64,000 bases of DNA from Micrasema longulum (GCA_022494885.1 JAGVSM010002828.1:1-64000), one strand, 5' to 3'. Shown: positions 31,862 through 43,756, counted from the first letter of the stretch. Notes: generated from the sequence alone by a model not told the origin. A program made the numbers and translations.

Positions 31862-32235
31862 AAAATATTACAACAGAGATGAAGAACATTTAATATAAGG
31901 TAGTATAGAAGTCTAGGTATGTACAGGGCTTATGACCTGTCTATGGCTGGTTTAAGTGGCCACTTTACACACTGTGTAACATTCACCATTCTGCCCATAT
32001 TTGAACATGTATATTCCTTCAATTCTTTCATCTGTTGATGTTTGTGAAGTTAAAGAGCTGAAACCTTTATTTACGCGGGTGAGATTCATCTGATTGAATT
32101 ATTTCACCTACATACTAGGCAACGCCTGAAAATGATATTTTTTCAATTTCTATACTTCTTCATGGACCAGGTGGATTTATCAATTGAATCCAGTCTTTGT
32201 CTACAAAAATTTGGACAAACTCAAAATATTGTCGA
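31862..32235 (+). repeat. FB-1, best single body copy
   Basis: It runs from attacaacagagatgaagaa through ttaagtggccactttacaca, gcccatatttgaacatg, gctgaaacctttatttac, ggcaacgcctgaaaatg and cttcatggaccaggtgg, then directly into an inverted end module (gaatccagtctttgtctac, aaaaatttggacaaactc). The body is about 310 bp. A 113-codon frame that begins in the end module is not a gene. Confidence 0.75.
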
Positions 32236-32790
32236 TATTTTTATGTTCTTCTATTAAAAGTAATCGGGAAATACTCGGTACTAGGTTACAGAGAACAAAA
32301 GCCTCAAAATATAAAATTTAATGTGTGCTTTTTTTATTATTTAGTTTTATTGTTTGAATGTGTTTATCTGTTTCAACAATATGCTCTAATTCTCTGGTTG
32401 ATGCGGTCATTTTTTGTAACACGTTCTTTCTATTCGTTTCAAAAGAAGCTTTGTAATGAAATCATAACCTCAATAAAACTGTCCCTCAGTCACCTCATAG
32501 AAACGTTATGGGTGCCGTACACAAAAAAAAACTGTTAAGCCGAAACTTCCAATGTCATTCAAGGAACTGGTACAAATGTTTGTCGCCACGCAGTCTCAAT
32601 GCCATAAGAACTACCATAAACTAAATAAGTGTCTGCTCAACAATAACAGACCGAACATTTCTAAGAATGACGGATAGTCTCTACCTATGCATATCCGCTT
32701 TTATTTTGTGGCGTGAAATCTCAGGTGCATTGATTAAATTTCAATTGTTCTTTAAACCTTTGTTCATGTGTCAATAAAGAGACGTACTTA
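32236..32790. other. Nothing recognised
   Basis: The 113-codon frame at 32197-32538 is AT-rich, starts in FB-1 and has no similarity. Nothing else is seen. Confidence 0.45.
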
Positions 32791-32794
32791 ATCC

Positions 32795-32960
32795 ATATTT
32801 GATAGAGCACATGGTGTCCTAGAAAATTTTTCCATGTCTCTCTTTTTGTGACCAGCTCCCATGTGTCGTCTCAATTCAGGTCCGCGTTTATTAGTTCAGA
32901 TGTGAATTGCCAACGATCTGTCAGCCGTTTACATCCAGGACTGCGAGAACTTGATGCCTT
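32795..32960 (-). pseudogene. Retroelement C-terminal fragment, antisense
   Basis: The reverse complement reads ELVTKRETWKNFLGHHVLYQ, in register with LAAEREAW at 30.5 kb and LAADRVFW at 19.4 kb. The neighbouring words (gttcagatgtgaattgcc; gatctgtcagccgttta) also align with 30590-30615. Confidence 0.45.
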
Positions 32961-33470
32961 GTAAAGTAGGCAAGTACAATTATCAAGGCTCCGTGAGGCA
33001 TCTGTAATATATTGCCTTGTCAGCCGTATTGCCTCCGCTTGATGGCGGTTGTCACCGAAGGTTGCAGGTTGTCAAAATGCAAAAGTTTGTTGTTTTGGGC
33101 CCTACTAAGACCAGCCGCTGACGGTGACTTTTTGTCTCTGTTACGTTGTGTCACTGTGGATGCGCTCACTACTCACTACTGGTGACTAAATGTTCTAGCG
33201 ATGCATTTCGAAGAGATCGCAGTGATTTGCGCTCTTGAATTACGCAGAAGGAAAATTTAACGAATGAAATACTACTGGGTACATCTCGTATAAAATGAAC
33301 GATTATTAAAATAACAATTTTACACTCCGTATTCTGAATTACGTCGATATCCTACAATAAACAATTTCGAAATAATTGAATTGAAATCTCGTCCCACAAT
33401 TTTCTTTTTTTAATCGTTTATTGACACTTTGTTGTCAATATCATCTTCTTAAAGAGAAGCAGCCATCTTA
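32961..33470. other. Mixed composition, nothing recognised
   Basis: Moderately GC-rich from 32985 to 33240. No protein similarity was found in six frames by eye. Confidence 0.35.
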
Positions 33471-33474
33471 AATC

Positions 33475-33697
33475 TCGCTCGCATAAATAAAGGTTTCAGC
33501 TCTTTAACTTCACAATCATCAACGGATAAAAGAATTGAAGGAATATGGATTTTCAAATATGGGTAGAATGGTGAATGTTACACAGTGTGTAAAGTGGCCA
33601 CTTAAACCAACCATTGACAGGTCATAAGCCCTGTAGATGCCTAGACTTCTATACTACCTTCTCTTAAATATTCTTAATCTCTGTTGTAATATGTTAT
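33475..33697 (-). repeat. FB-1, antisense, 3'-truncated
   Basis: Reads aataaaggtttcagctcttt, ttcaaatatgggtagaatgg, acagtgtgtaaagtggccac and cttaatctctgttgtaatat. Lacks the distal third and the end module. Confidence 0.7.
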
Positions 33698-33734
33698 CAT
33701 AATTAAATAAAATCTATTTTTTGTTATCTTATTT

Positions 33735-34235
33735 CTAATGGTATTTCCTTATAATGTGTCTAGCTTCTTCCACATTCACACATCTTGTCATACATACCCT
33801 ATGGTTGTGCCTGCTTTTGAAATGACCAGATTTCGGTTCATCTGATCATGCCACGTCTTCCTTGGTCGTCCTTGTCCCACGTTAAAGTTCATTCTCGCCA
33901 TGTTTTCGTCATCCATTCATTCTACATTACCAAACCATCTCAGAGACCTTTTCTTAATCTTATCAATCATATCTTACTAAGATTTACAATCTGGCCTGAT
34001 TTTACCAATCGTTACCCTGTCATAAAATTTCCCACACACTCGTCTAAGAGATCGCATTTTGACCGCGATTACTCGGCTTTCATCCTTCCTCTGCTCATTC
34101 CATGCTTCACTTTAATACATAAGTGTTGGGACTAAAACTCCGTTAGGCACTGCCAGATTAGCTTCGCCTGACATATTTTTAGTGCGCCGTTCATTTTTTT
34201 GCCAGCTTTCACTATCCTTTCAACAAACTTTCAAC
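33735..34235 (-). pseudogene. LINE-A C-terminal region, antisense
   Basis: The minus strand reads RIVKAGKKMNGALKN, then NLAVPNGVLVPTLMY, a stop, SEAW, ESRVIAVKMRSLRRVCGKFY, DRVTIGKIR and KKRSLRWFGNVE, with decayed sequence afterwards. It extends further 5' than the 8.7-kb copy (the A-G-N-x-V-N-G-A-L block) and loses the NNRRACM end. Several stops; RT absent. Confidence 0.75.
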
Positions 34236-34239
34236 TTCG

Positions 34240-34810
34240 TTTCAATAGAAAATTATCTAATTTTCTAGTCATTTGGTCTACTACCTTTAAAATCATCAAA
34301 ATATAATATCTCACAAGATTGTGTATTTTTAAAAAAGGTACATTGTAAATAAGAATGTACTTTTATAAAAACAAGTAGAATTTGCACCACTCTCTTTTTG
34401 TCCATGTAGGTATGTGGACAAAAGGTATCGGATAAAAGCTGTTTTTTTTAGAATCCCTATTTTAAGGTGTCCTGTTACTACCCAGTTGACGTACTATTCG
34501 ATTTCAGATGAACAATACCTCGGAGTCCAATCGAAGGGGAAAAAAGAAATAACAGTTGAACAAATTACCCAAAACGACACTATTCCAAACATAAAACGGC
34601 CCAAGACGGATCAAGAAATAAAATATACCCAATAATCAGAAACTAGGGGAGAGTTTATCGGATGAAACCCTGTGATAAAACTTCAGATAAAGCAGATAAA
34701 ATAAACAATAAAACAAATAAAAGGCCGTAAAATCAGTATTTTTGAATTGAAATTAACCTTTTTATTTTTCAATTTGATAAACATAATGAGAATTGAAAAA
34801 CATAATGAGA
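34240..34810. other. Nothing recognised
   Basis: A 73-codon plus frame (34414-34635) has hydrophilic, lysine-rich content but no recognisable family. It is left uncalled. Confidence 0.4.
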
Positions 34811-34905
34811 ATGTTTTCTTGAGCGCGGTTAAAATTAGAGCATTAAATTGTACTGCATAGTTATAGTAATAATTTCATAAAAATATTTGTACAAAAACCA
34901 ACTAC
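34811..34905 (+). repeat. R-F fragment
   Basis: atgttttcttgagcgcggtt and aaaattagagcattaaattg match the first third of R-F (42230-42265). Truncated. Confidence 0.55.
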
Positions 34906-34919
34906 TCTGTACGAGTCGT

Positions 34920-35200
34920 CCCACGTTACCTTTTATTCTCACCATGTATACAAGTTTTAACATTATTTCGTCATCCATTTGTTCTACATGACCAAACCAT
35001 CTCAGAGAATCTTACTTAACTTTATTAATTATATACCTGACTCAAATTTGCACTCTCTCCTAATATCATCATTCGTAACCCTGTCATACATTGATTTCCC
35101 ACACATTCGTCACAGAGGTCGCATTAACCGAGTTAACTCTGCTTTCATCCTTTCTCTACAAGTTTCACTTCCATACACAGGTGTCGGGAGGTAGGACTAA
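34920..35200 (-). pseudogene. LINE-A C-terminal region, second antisense copy
   Basis: The minus strand reads YGSETCRERMKAELTRLMR, RMCGKSMYDRVTNDDIRREC and, frameshifted, DSLRWFGHVEQMDDEIM. It lies only about 0.7 kb from the 33.7-kb copy in the same orientation, but differs enough that the pair may be separate insertions and not a duplication. Confidence 0.7.
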
Positions 35201-35204
35201 AACA

Positions 35205-35545
35205 TAAAGGTCAGCCTGTTTGCCGACCATGAAAGTGGTCTCGAGTTCGATTCCCGACATGGTTGGCATGAAATATTTATTCAAAAAGTGGCTTGGTGGG
35301 ATTTTAGTTTTAGTAAAAAATATAACAAGTGATTTTTTTTTTTAAATTGTAAAAATGTATAATTATGCCATTAAATAAAAAAGGTGTCTTAAAACTGAAA
35401 TGTTTTACAGTCAATAGATTAGCACCCGAAGCAAGCCTGATCAGACTAACTTAAATGTGACAAAAAAACATATCAAGACGGTTATTACGCTGTTATTAAT
35501 ATACTGATACAGAGCTAATAAGGTGCAAAAAGCGGAATAATGATT
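35205..35545 (+). mobile_element. SINE-2, expanded by inserted AT-rich DNA
   Basis: Head aaggtcagcctgtttgccg, B box gagttcgattcccgacatgg, then about 100 bp of extra AT-rich sequence (35300-35400) before the body resumes (gcacccgaagcaagcctgat, catatcaagacggttattac). Confidence 0.55.
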
Positions 35546-35689
35546 GACAATATTGCATAAAAACTGTAAAAAATATATTCAAATCAATAAAACCAAGAAA
35601 CGGAATAATAAATATGCGTTTTTGGAATATTAAATAAAAAAAATCAAAAAAACTACATATTTTTTTATTTTTTTAGTAAAAAAAAAATG

Positions 35690-35860
35690 TTAGCGTTCTT
35701 ATGATTTACCCAAATATTTAATTTTGAGGGCCATTTTCAACGAGTTGTAAATAACTCACTAAATATTAGAAAATGGAATCGAGTTGGGGTAGAGTGGGAT
35801 TCGAACCTCTGATCTGTAAGTCCGAGACACTAGCCACAGGACCACAACCCGATTTTAATC
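35690..35860 (-). mobile_element. SINE-1, antisense, well kept
   Basis: Tail tgttagcgttcttatgattt, body cattttcaacgagttgtaaa, B box as gggattcgaacctctg, and head ending acaggaccacaacccg. It is nearly identical in order to the 45.5-kb copy. Confidence 0.7.
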
Positions 35861-35864
35861 ATGT

Positions 35865-36570
35865 TTTCATGATGTCCTTCATACTCTTGCCACAGAAAGT
35901 ACAAAAGTGAGTGGTTCCACTCTAAAAGATAAGCGTACTACTGGAGCTTCTTAGGCGTTTCCAAAGGCTATGTTTGTTGCAAAGCGGAATTTTTTATACT
36001 GTTTCTGGCCGATTATCTTTCATTCCTATCCTTGATCCATCTCTAAGATGCCTATCTATAAGATATATAAAAACAGAGGAATTTGGATTTGAAATAGTTT
36101 TAAAATTGGACATATCATCACTATATTTTAATTGTTGGAATCGGAAATGGATGTAATAGAATCGTGATCGAAATCAATCAATTAACAATTGAGCAATGGT
36201 TTTCATAATCGCGTGTACTAATTTAAAAAAAAGCATCTATGGTAGGTAGGTTCACTCCCTCTCTGCTTTCAGTTATTTGAAATACTTTTATACAAAGCCA
36301 AATGATGTTCAATTTTTGCAAAATCACTAACATATTCGAGTTATGAGTTGCCATAAACTTATTCCAAGCAGTCAGCGCTGTTACTATCATCACCTTATCT
36401 GCATTTGACAATACATAAGGATCTACATTGGTATACCAAATGCAGTCTCACATTTCATGTGCTAATCCAGAGACAGTCCTGAGGACTCCTGCTTTATTCA
36501 AGGTCATTATTATTGAAAATAACTGTGTTTAAATTCTGTTTGTTGTAATTTGTGTATACCTTCATATAGT
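35865..36570. other. Nothing recognised
   Basis: Frames of 60 (+) and 62 (-) codons lack similarity. Confidence 0.45.
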
Positions 36571-36574
36571 TTCT

Positions 36575-37430
36575 TTATAAATAAATTCTTCACCATTAGA
36601 AAAAGTTACAGAGATGACAGACTTAGGTATTCTTTTTGAAAAAAAACTGAGTTTTATTTAACATACACAAAACATTACAAATAAGAGCATGAGAACCTTG
36701 GGATTTTTGCTGCAAACGATACGGGATTTTGAGTCTATACAAATAATAATACATTGTATATTGCCCTAGTGCGTAGTCAACTCGAGTATAACTCAGTCAT
36801 ATGGTCACCGTATTACAGGGTTCATGTTAAGGACATCAAAAGAGTTCAGCATAATTTTTTGCGTTTTATCAATTTTAAATTAAGTATACCGATTGAATAC
36901 ATAAATTACGCATACGTAAACATCAAAACATTAGAAAACAAACGAAAATTAAATGACTTGCTTTTTTTGTTTCAGTAATGCGGATGCATGTACCCGCGAA
37001 CCAATATGCTAACAACATCGATGTCTTTAACGTGAGTTTTGAAAATTTTAAATATTAATGTACATGTTCCATATCAAATAAAACTTAATATTCTGTTCAT
37101 ATTGTATTTTATAACATTATGTACCTAGCTGCTTTTAACCTTTAACTGCATTTCTTTAGCTTTTCTTTATTGTTTTTTTTAAACCAACTTAATTTCTAAA
37201 CACAGTTATATATTTTATCACTTTATATTGTATTTTTTTAAATTTATGTTGTTTATATACTCATTTTTTTTATACTTACTTTACTTCTAAAAACTGTTCT
37301 ATCTTTTGTTGCTTTATATTGTATTTTTTAAATTTAATGTTGTTTATATACTCATATTTTATATAACGTTCATGTATGTAAAAGCCTGATGGGCGTGAAA
37401 AATTAATAAAATAAAAAAAATAAATAAACA
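36575..37430 (+). pseudogene. Jockey-like LINE, late RT region to 3' end
   Basis: Reads SSPLEKVTEMTDLGILFEKK, a stop, NITNKSMRTLGFLLQTIRDF, a frameshift near 36745, then YIALVRSQLEYNSVIWSPYY, VKDIKRVQHNFLRFINFKL and LENKRKLNDLLFLFQ. These are the usual blocks after the RT active site in jockey/CR1-type LINEs (V-x-D-L-G; L-V-R-S-x-L-E-Y-x-S-x-V-W; I-x-R-V-Q). A 3' UTR (36978-37380) ends with agcctgatgggcgtgaaaaa and an AAATAAATAAA tail. The element is 5'-truncated and dead. Confidence 0.85.
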
Positions 37431-37434
37431 TCAA

Positions 37435-39000
37435 ATGTGTATTTTTAAGCACTCATGTTTTTGTATTTTTTTCCCAGAACTTATGTGTGTATACTTATTT
37501 TGTTTTTATGTATTTAATTATTATTTGTGTGTTGTGCAATATTATGTGTTAGTCCATAAGAATATAAAATTAGTAGATTTTGTTATCATTTTTTGTATAA
37601 TCACTTGTTTGTAAATTTTGTATATATTTTATTATTGAAAACAAAAAATAGAGGGATCTGAGAGGTGGGGACGACGTGTTGACCTTTTTGTATTCCTTGG
37701 GTATATTTTCTTAAAAAGAGTCTCCTTGGAATCTATAAAGCTGCGGATGGATGGTGGCTTTTTGGATCTCCTCAATGCAGTCCAGAGATGGTGATATATC
37801 TTGTTGTAAAATCACTTTTCATACAAATATTCAATATTGATCATTCCCAGGAAACTCATGCATGGTAGGTGACCTCACTAATACACTTGTATTGAGAGGC
37901 AAGACTCTTCGTTCGATTAATCTATTTAATATTTCTTTTCGATTATCCATCGAATCAAAAACACACGTCTAGGATTCAAATTTTATTTCGGACTAAAAAC
38001 AGACAGATGAATTTTTATTTTCATTTCAAATTTATCCGTGGTTCCAAGATGCCATATAGATAACAAAAAAATAGCTAATAAACGTTATGTTTTAACTAAA
38101 TTAATATAGTTTTGAAAAATTCCATACGTAAAATGTCACTTTTATTCCAACACTTCATTCATTTAGTTGCCTACAATGCATGCAATGGCGCGTTTGTCTC
38201 GTGGCAGGAAGATCGTATCTAGCAACTAATAGGTTTAAACCATTTTATAGAAATGACAATGAAGCCAACAAAGTAAATTCATTATTCTCATTGCAAGCGC
38301 ACAAACATATTATATATTTTCTATCCAGTCCGTGAATGGCTCGTCCGGCGGAGAAAGACGGACCTTTCCAAGGGATGAACAATGAAACATCCCCTTATTC
38401 AGGACTTCTCAACAATTAAGTAAGTAAAATTTAACACTTATCAATGTTAGTTAAAAGTATAAAACCAATTCCCTACTGTTAAACACTCACAACAAAAAAA
38501 ATTCAGGTTTATTTATAGTCCAAATATTACAAAAAATATATTAGTATAATAATGGATCGACCACATTTTGCAACACAAAAATCTCCTGCACATAAGTTTA
38601 GAATAAACAGTAGAGGGCGTTAACCATAGAGGACAATCCCACTGAGAATATAAACATAACTACACATTTACTCATAGTGGTAGGCAGAAAGAATAGAACG
38701 CCACATATATATGATCTTATTATACATAGGTACTAACCTTTTTTTCTCATACATTACATTACATATTTTGATATCATTTTTTTAAGTATTTTTTTTACAT
38801 TTTTTTTATTATTGTTAATGTTGCTTTAATATTTTTTTTTTAAACGTCATTTAGTTAAAAATCTTCTCTTTGTATTACTTTTTTTAATTTAAAGAATACA
38901 TTCAAAACTGTATTTTTCTTTTCTTTGTATTACTTACAGCATGTTTATATGTTTTTTAGCTACTTTTAGAACTGCTTTTCAAAAATAATAAATTACTTTT
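37435..39000. other. AT-rich stretch, nothing recognised
   Basis: 37650-37800 is less AT-rich (ggatctgagaggtggggacg) but carries no identifiable frame. 38740-38990 is T-rich low-complexity sequence. Confidence 0.4.
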
Positions 39001-39004
39001 CTTA

Positions 39005-39470
39005 CAACAATGTTTGAGTAGGTCCAAATGCTTGCAGACTGGTTGGATTTCCTCCCTAGGGAGTTATTTATTTCAACAGAGAGGGAAAACACTTTTGAGA
39101 GGGGAATATGGAAGTCTAGGAATTGACAGGGCTTATGATTATATATTACTATTATTAGTAAATGGTAAATAACTTTTTTTGTAAAGCGCTCTTGAGGTAT
39201 TAGATTTTGAAAACGGTATTTTACATATTACAACAGAGATGAAAAACTTTTTAGAGAAGGTAATATAGCAGACTAGGCACCCACAGGGCTTATGACCTGT
39301 CATTGGCTGGTTTAAGTGTCCACTTTACACACTGCGTAACATTTACCATTCTGCCCATGTTTGAACATCCACATGTGGATATTCAAACATGAGCCTGAAA
39401 ACCTGGATCTGAAAACCTGTAAATGCCTAGACTTCCTTCCATATTCCTTTCTCAAGTGTTTCACCTCTCT
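39005..39470. repeat. FB-1 foldback with internal L2-like tail
   Basis: The order is: sense end module (39010-39062), sense start (39068-39140), an L2-like LINE tail (aaagcgctcttgaggtatta, 39180-39222), a second sense start and body to 39372, an abrupt palindrome (catgtttgaacatccac against gtggatattcaaacatg, 39358-39393), then the antisense start (39410-39468). Foldback arms and nested LINE sequence are both visible. Confidence 0.65.
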
Positions 39471-39474
39471 ATTT

Positions 39475-40035
39475 AAATGAATTTAAAAACTTTGCTTACT
39501 GTCATTTATTTGAGTTTATTGTTTGATTGAACAGTAGTTTCTTGTCTTTTTATTTATTTTATTTTTGCTTCTCATATGTTATTTTTTAATTCTTTAATTA
39601 TCATGTTTTTACTGAATCAATTATTCACTTTGTTTTGAAAAATCTACATCGACATAAATATGGCTTGGTAAAATTAATTTTATCAACAAAATACATTTGT
39701 TTTGTTGTTGTTTTGAGAAACTTTGGTTAAGGACCACACTGTTTGACGGTTGCTATTATATTTAAATGACACCGGAAGTCAATGGACCATTTTGTACCGT
39801 TTTTTTTCCAACCGCCTTGTTATTTTAGTAATTGTATTATAACATAACAAGTTCTAGAAAATGACATTTCAGGGTGCGTGTATTACTTTTCAAGAAACGG
39901 TAACAGATAAATTGATTTTTATTTTTATTTCATTTACTTGGAATGCCAACAGACATTTATAAAATTATAAGGTACGTATTATGAATACATTTCATGAGAT
40001 CCAATTAGAGGCTTCCTCGTAATTGGTAACAAAAA
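39475..40035. other. Nothing recognised
   Basis: AT-rich; no open frame above 60 codons. Confidence 0.45.
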
Positions 40036-40039
40036 TAAT

Positions 40040-40225
40040 TGTTTTTTTTTATTTACTCATACAAATACATGCATATTGCAAAAAAAAGTATCCCTAACTC
40101 TATGAGGCCAAGAACCTTGTGTTGAGTTGGGATACAATATAATGAAAAGTAGAAGCATTCGTTGTATAATTAATATAGCACCATTTTTGTACAAATCGCC
40201 TCAAGGGCGCTGTACAATAAATGAA
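40040..40225 (-). repeat. Antisense LINE 3' ends (tgtgttgagtt block, then L2-like tail)
   Basis: A T-rich tail is followed by ccaagaaccttgtgttgagt and gatacaatataatgaaaagt. From 40155 an L2-like 3' UTR follows (atatagcaccatttttgtac; cgcctcaagggcgctgtaca). Two LINE ends are thus joined in the same orientation. The 70-codon minus frame over this place is not a gene. Confidence 0.5.
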
Positions 40226-40304
40226 TATCTCAGCCCACCTTACAGATACAAGACACATTGACGGTTGGGATTCTGGTTTTTCGTTTCCAATTAAGATCAA
40301 TTGA

Positions 40305-40705
40305 ATTAACATTCACTATTCTGCCCATATTTGAACATCTATGATCGTTAAATTCTTTCATCTGGTGATGTTTGTGAAGTTAAAGAGCTGAAACCTTTAT
40401 TTATGCGGGTGAGATTTATCAAATTGAATTATTGAACCTAATTGAATTTTTTCACCTACATCCATTGAAGGAATATAGATGTTCAAATATGGGCAGAATG
40501 GTGAATGTTACACAATGTGTAAAGTGGCCACTTTAACCAACCATTGAGAGGTCATAAGCCCTGTAGATGCCTAGACTACTATATTACCTTCTCTTAAATG
40601 TTCTTCATCTCATATTGTAATATGTTAATATAAACAGCTCCCCAAGGAGTTGAATCTAGTCCTTGTCTACAAAAATTTGGACAAACTCAAAATATTGTTG
40701 ATATT
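40305..40705. repeat. FB-1 palindromic copy
   Basis: A sense half (ttctgcccatatttgaacat, gctgaaacctttatttatgc) turns at about 40445-40465 into an antisense half (gaaggaatatagatgttc, tgtgtaaagtggccac, ttctcttaaatgttcttcat) and ends with the antisense end module (cagctccccaaggagttgaa, acaaaaatttggacaaactc). Confidence 0.75.
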
Positions 40706-40709
40706 CACT

Positions 40710-41295
40710 TAACTTGTTTATTCTACCAGAACTTGTCATTAAAAACATATATTTACAAAGCCGTAGTAATTTTTTTTAAAGCATTATAAGAGTTATCTTC
40801 GACTGACTATAAAGAAAAACCTATATTTGTGTACAAAAATAAGTATATTTACGAGAACATTTATAGTATCTTCATTGGTAAACTGTAATTAAACATGTTT
40901 AGAAAAAAAAGTGCCTGCATTTTCAGCTTTTCTTGCAGAAAACTTAATTTTACTTTTTAGATAAAATTGAAGATAAATGTTAACTTCCCATTGTAATCGG
41001 GGCCCAGATCTTGGGAAACCCGAAGCCACCCTTCCCTCCCTCCCTATGAATTAATAAATTTTGATAATTAGAAATTAATGTTCCATTAAATGAATCCTTT
41101 CGATTATTTGATTCATTCAATTGCTAAGCATTCGATTGGTAAACTCATTGAATTATTTTCATATCTAATTATGAGCTTATACAAGGATTTCTTTGACATA
41201 ACATTGCTATTTGAATATTTTAACTTTAGTCGCCCTCATAGTGTTCTGGTTGGTTCATTTGACTGCCATTAAAAAACAATACAAATAAATTTAAT
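40710..41295. other. Nothing recognised
   Basis: AT-rich; a 60-codon frame (41090-41272) without similarity. Confidence 0.45.
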
Positions 41296-41365
41296 ATCAA
41301 TCCACCCTGTGTTTATCGTGCAACACCGTGTAGGTTTTCACGATCGTCTGAAAGGGGCTGTAAGC
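41296..41365 (+). repeat. Module G fragment
   Basis: atcaatccaccctgtgttta, accgtgtaggttttcacg and ctgaaaggggctg follow the order of 6400-6460. Diverged; no SINE-1 next to it. Confidence 0.4.
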
Positions 41366-41369
41366 AAAA

Positions 41370-41940
41370 AAATACAAATGTTCATTGTAAAAAATGTAAG
41401 AATCTCCAGACGCTTTAAATTTCAGCCAAATTTCTAAGGAATACAGAATGGGATAAAAAGTCCCATATAACATTTGATAATGCCAGAATATACCCGCTAG
41501 ATCTGAGAATAAAGTGTTGATTTATTCATTTTGTTTTGAATAACACCCGCTTTGCAAATTGTTTAACAAATACCCAAATTAATTTCACTCCGTAGCAGAA
41601 AACCTTAATATTTTCTACGTCTGAGTGCCGAACCAAAAGTACGATTCCATTAAATAATATTCAAGATAAACGCAAGCAGGTGCGTGCCTCTAATACTTTA
41701 AAGGATTGGAATCAGAAACTAAATTTATTTAATCCAATTTTAAATACGGGAAAACGTAAACATTCCTAGAAATAAACTGATAGTAGAATTTAATTCATGA
41801 TCATCACACGATGGTGCATAAGATACTATATTGAAATAATAAATGCAACGTACTTCTTTAAACAAGTTCTTACACGAGGTAAAAACTAAAGCATTTAGTT
41901 GCATCGCGATGTTTCTCTAAAATGTCTGAAAAATGTACTA
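41370..41940. other. Nothing recognised
   Basis: AT-rich DNA without open frames or shared repeats. Confidence 0.45.
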
Positions 41941-41941
41941 A

Positions 41942-42185
41942 CAATGTTTTGAGTTTGTCAATTTTTTTGTAGACAAGGACTGGATTCAACCCCCTAGGGA
42001 GCTTTTCATACTAACATATTACAACACAGAAGAATAACATTTAAGAGAAGGGAATGTAGAAGTCTAGGCATCCACAGGGCTTATGACCTGTCATTGGCTC
42101 GTTCATGTGGCCACTTTACACACTGTGTAACATTCACCATTGTGCCCATATTTGAACATCTACATTCCTTCGATGTTTCTTTTTC
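41942..42185 (+). repeat. FB-1, sense, with end module
   Basis: End module (ttgagtttgtca, agacaaggactggattcaac, cccctagggagctt) leads into the body start (attacaacacagaagaataa) and on to gcccatatttgaacatctac. The copy stops abruptly at 42185, where R-F begins. Confidence 0.75.
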
Positions 42186-42600
42186 ATTGAGGAACTTCAG
42201 CCCTACGGGAAATTGAATACAAATATGTTTTCTTGCATGAGGTAAAAATTAGAGCATCAAATTGTAGGGCCAAGATTCTTGAAAATGTGCGAAAAAAATT
42301 ATAAAAAATATTTTTATAAAAACGCTCTACTTTGAACAATATGATGATATATATTCAGATGATACTTTTTTCATATGAAACAACCAACGCTATGAGAGCT
42401 GTGAAAGATATCCGGTTTACTTACCGCAAAAGAACCAATCGGGAGAACTGACAGATATGAACCTCTGACGTCACACGCGGAGTTGTATCAGAAATACCAA
42501 ACTTTGAATAATCATATCGCTGATAATACGAAATACAAAATTAAAAAGACGATTTTTTGACGTCTTGATGTCATTTAACAAATAATAAAACACCGAACGT
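42186..42600 (+). repeat. R-F, near full-length, adjoining FB-1
   Basis: Starts gaggaacttcagccctacgg and contains gttttcttgcatgaggtaaa, gctgtgaaagatatccgg, aaccaatcgggagaactg, tgacgtcacacgcggag and gctgataatacgaaa. Its left edge is exactly where FB-1 breaks off, so R-F probably inserted into FB-1. Confidence 0.65.
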
Positions 42601-42714
42601 CCACGTTACAGGTTTCCGACGATGACGCTTCAATTATTTACACAAATATACACATTTTCGTACAGAAAATTTGATTTTACTTAATGGATAATTGAAGATA
42701 ATTCTCATTTTTTG

Positions 42715-43215
42715 TAACAGAGAGGAAAAACATTTTTAAGATGGGAATATGAAAATCTAGGCATTTACAGGGCTTATGACCTGTCATTGGCTAGTTTAAG
42801 TGGCCACTGTACACACTGTGTAAAATTCACTATCTTGCCCATGTGTAATCATCCAGATTTCCTCAACTCTTCCATCTGTTGACTTTTGTGAAGTAAAAGA
42901 GCTGAAACCTTTATCATGTTAGTGAGATTCATCCGGCTGAACCAATTCACCTACTAGGCAACGCATGAAAACAATTTTTCGATTTTTATACTTTTTCTCA
43001 TACCAGTTAGTTTAATCAAAAATGTTTTTAAAATGATGTAATGTGGGCACTTAAACCAGCCAATGACAGGTCATAAGCCCTGTAAATGCCTAGATTTTCA
43101 TATCCCCACCTCAAAAACGTTTTCCCTCTCTGTTGCGAAGTTTTTGGTCCAAATGACTGCATCGGAAGTATATCCAGGCTGTCAACAAAGATTTGGACTT
43201 ACTCAGAACATTGTT
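42715..43215. repeat. FB-1 foldback with about 100-bp inverted ends
   Basis: The left arm (42718-42820: gtaacagagaggaaaaacat, aggcatttacagggcttatg) and the right arm (43035-43137, reading in reverse gcaacagagagggaaaacg and the same series) are inverted copies. The body of about 210 bp lies between them in sense, and an antisense end module follows (43140-43210). This is the clearest terminal-inverted-repeat form of FB-1. Confidence 0.75.
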
Positions 43216-43219
43216 AAAG

Positions 43220-43755
43220 ATATTTCTGATTGAATTTAAAAAAAAATAATTTGACACCGGTTTCAGCAACACGTACTCCTTAAAAACAAAAAAAATAGTT
43301 TACTTTTCATTTGAATGAATTAGTGCTTTATTTGTTCATTTAAAAATTTTACTCTGAGTTTTGAATGTAAGTTTTAAAATATGACTCTGTTTACCTTTTA
43401 TTGTAATCGAAGCTTTGAGGCTCTAATAAGCTTATTTGCTCTGATTGAGTTGTGCTCTGATTGAGTTGCCCTGTGGATTTTATCACCTCTTTTTCGGATA
43501 CTTTCAAGTTACGTTAATCTTATTCCCAATTCCGATTGTATCATTTTTTACCGACTCTCTTGAGTCTTCTTTGACCAAATTGTCTTTAGGGAATATGCTT
43601 TTGCCCATATCTTGCTGGTCAAACTTGTAGCCCAGTATTTTTTCAATATGCGGTGTACGTTTTTACTTTATTTCTTGACGCATGTTGCATTATAAGGCCC
43701 AGATCCGACAATAGTTATTATTCTTATTCTTGTAGATGAGAACCATTGTTAATAA
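43220..43755. other. One small tandem repeat, otherwise nothing
   Basis: ctctgattgagttg is repeated in tandem at about 43439-43466. A 61-codon frame across it has no similarity. Confidence 0.4.
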
Positions 43756-43756
43756 A

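Noticed and set aside
32197..32538. 113-codon plus-strand ORF
   Set aside because: It begins in the FB-1 end module and continues in AT-rich flank without similarity.
37381..37430. Host polyadenylation site
   Set aside because: The AAATAAATAAA run is the 3' tail of the jockey-like LINE that ends here.
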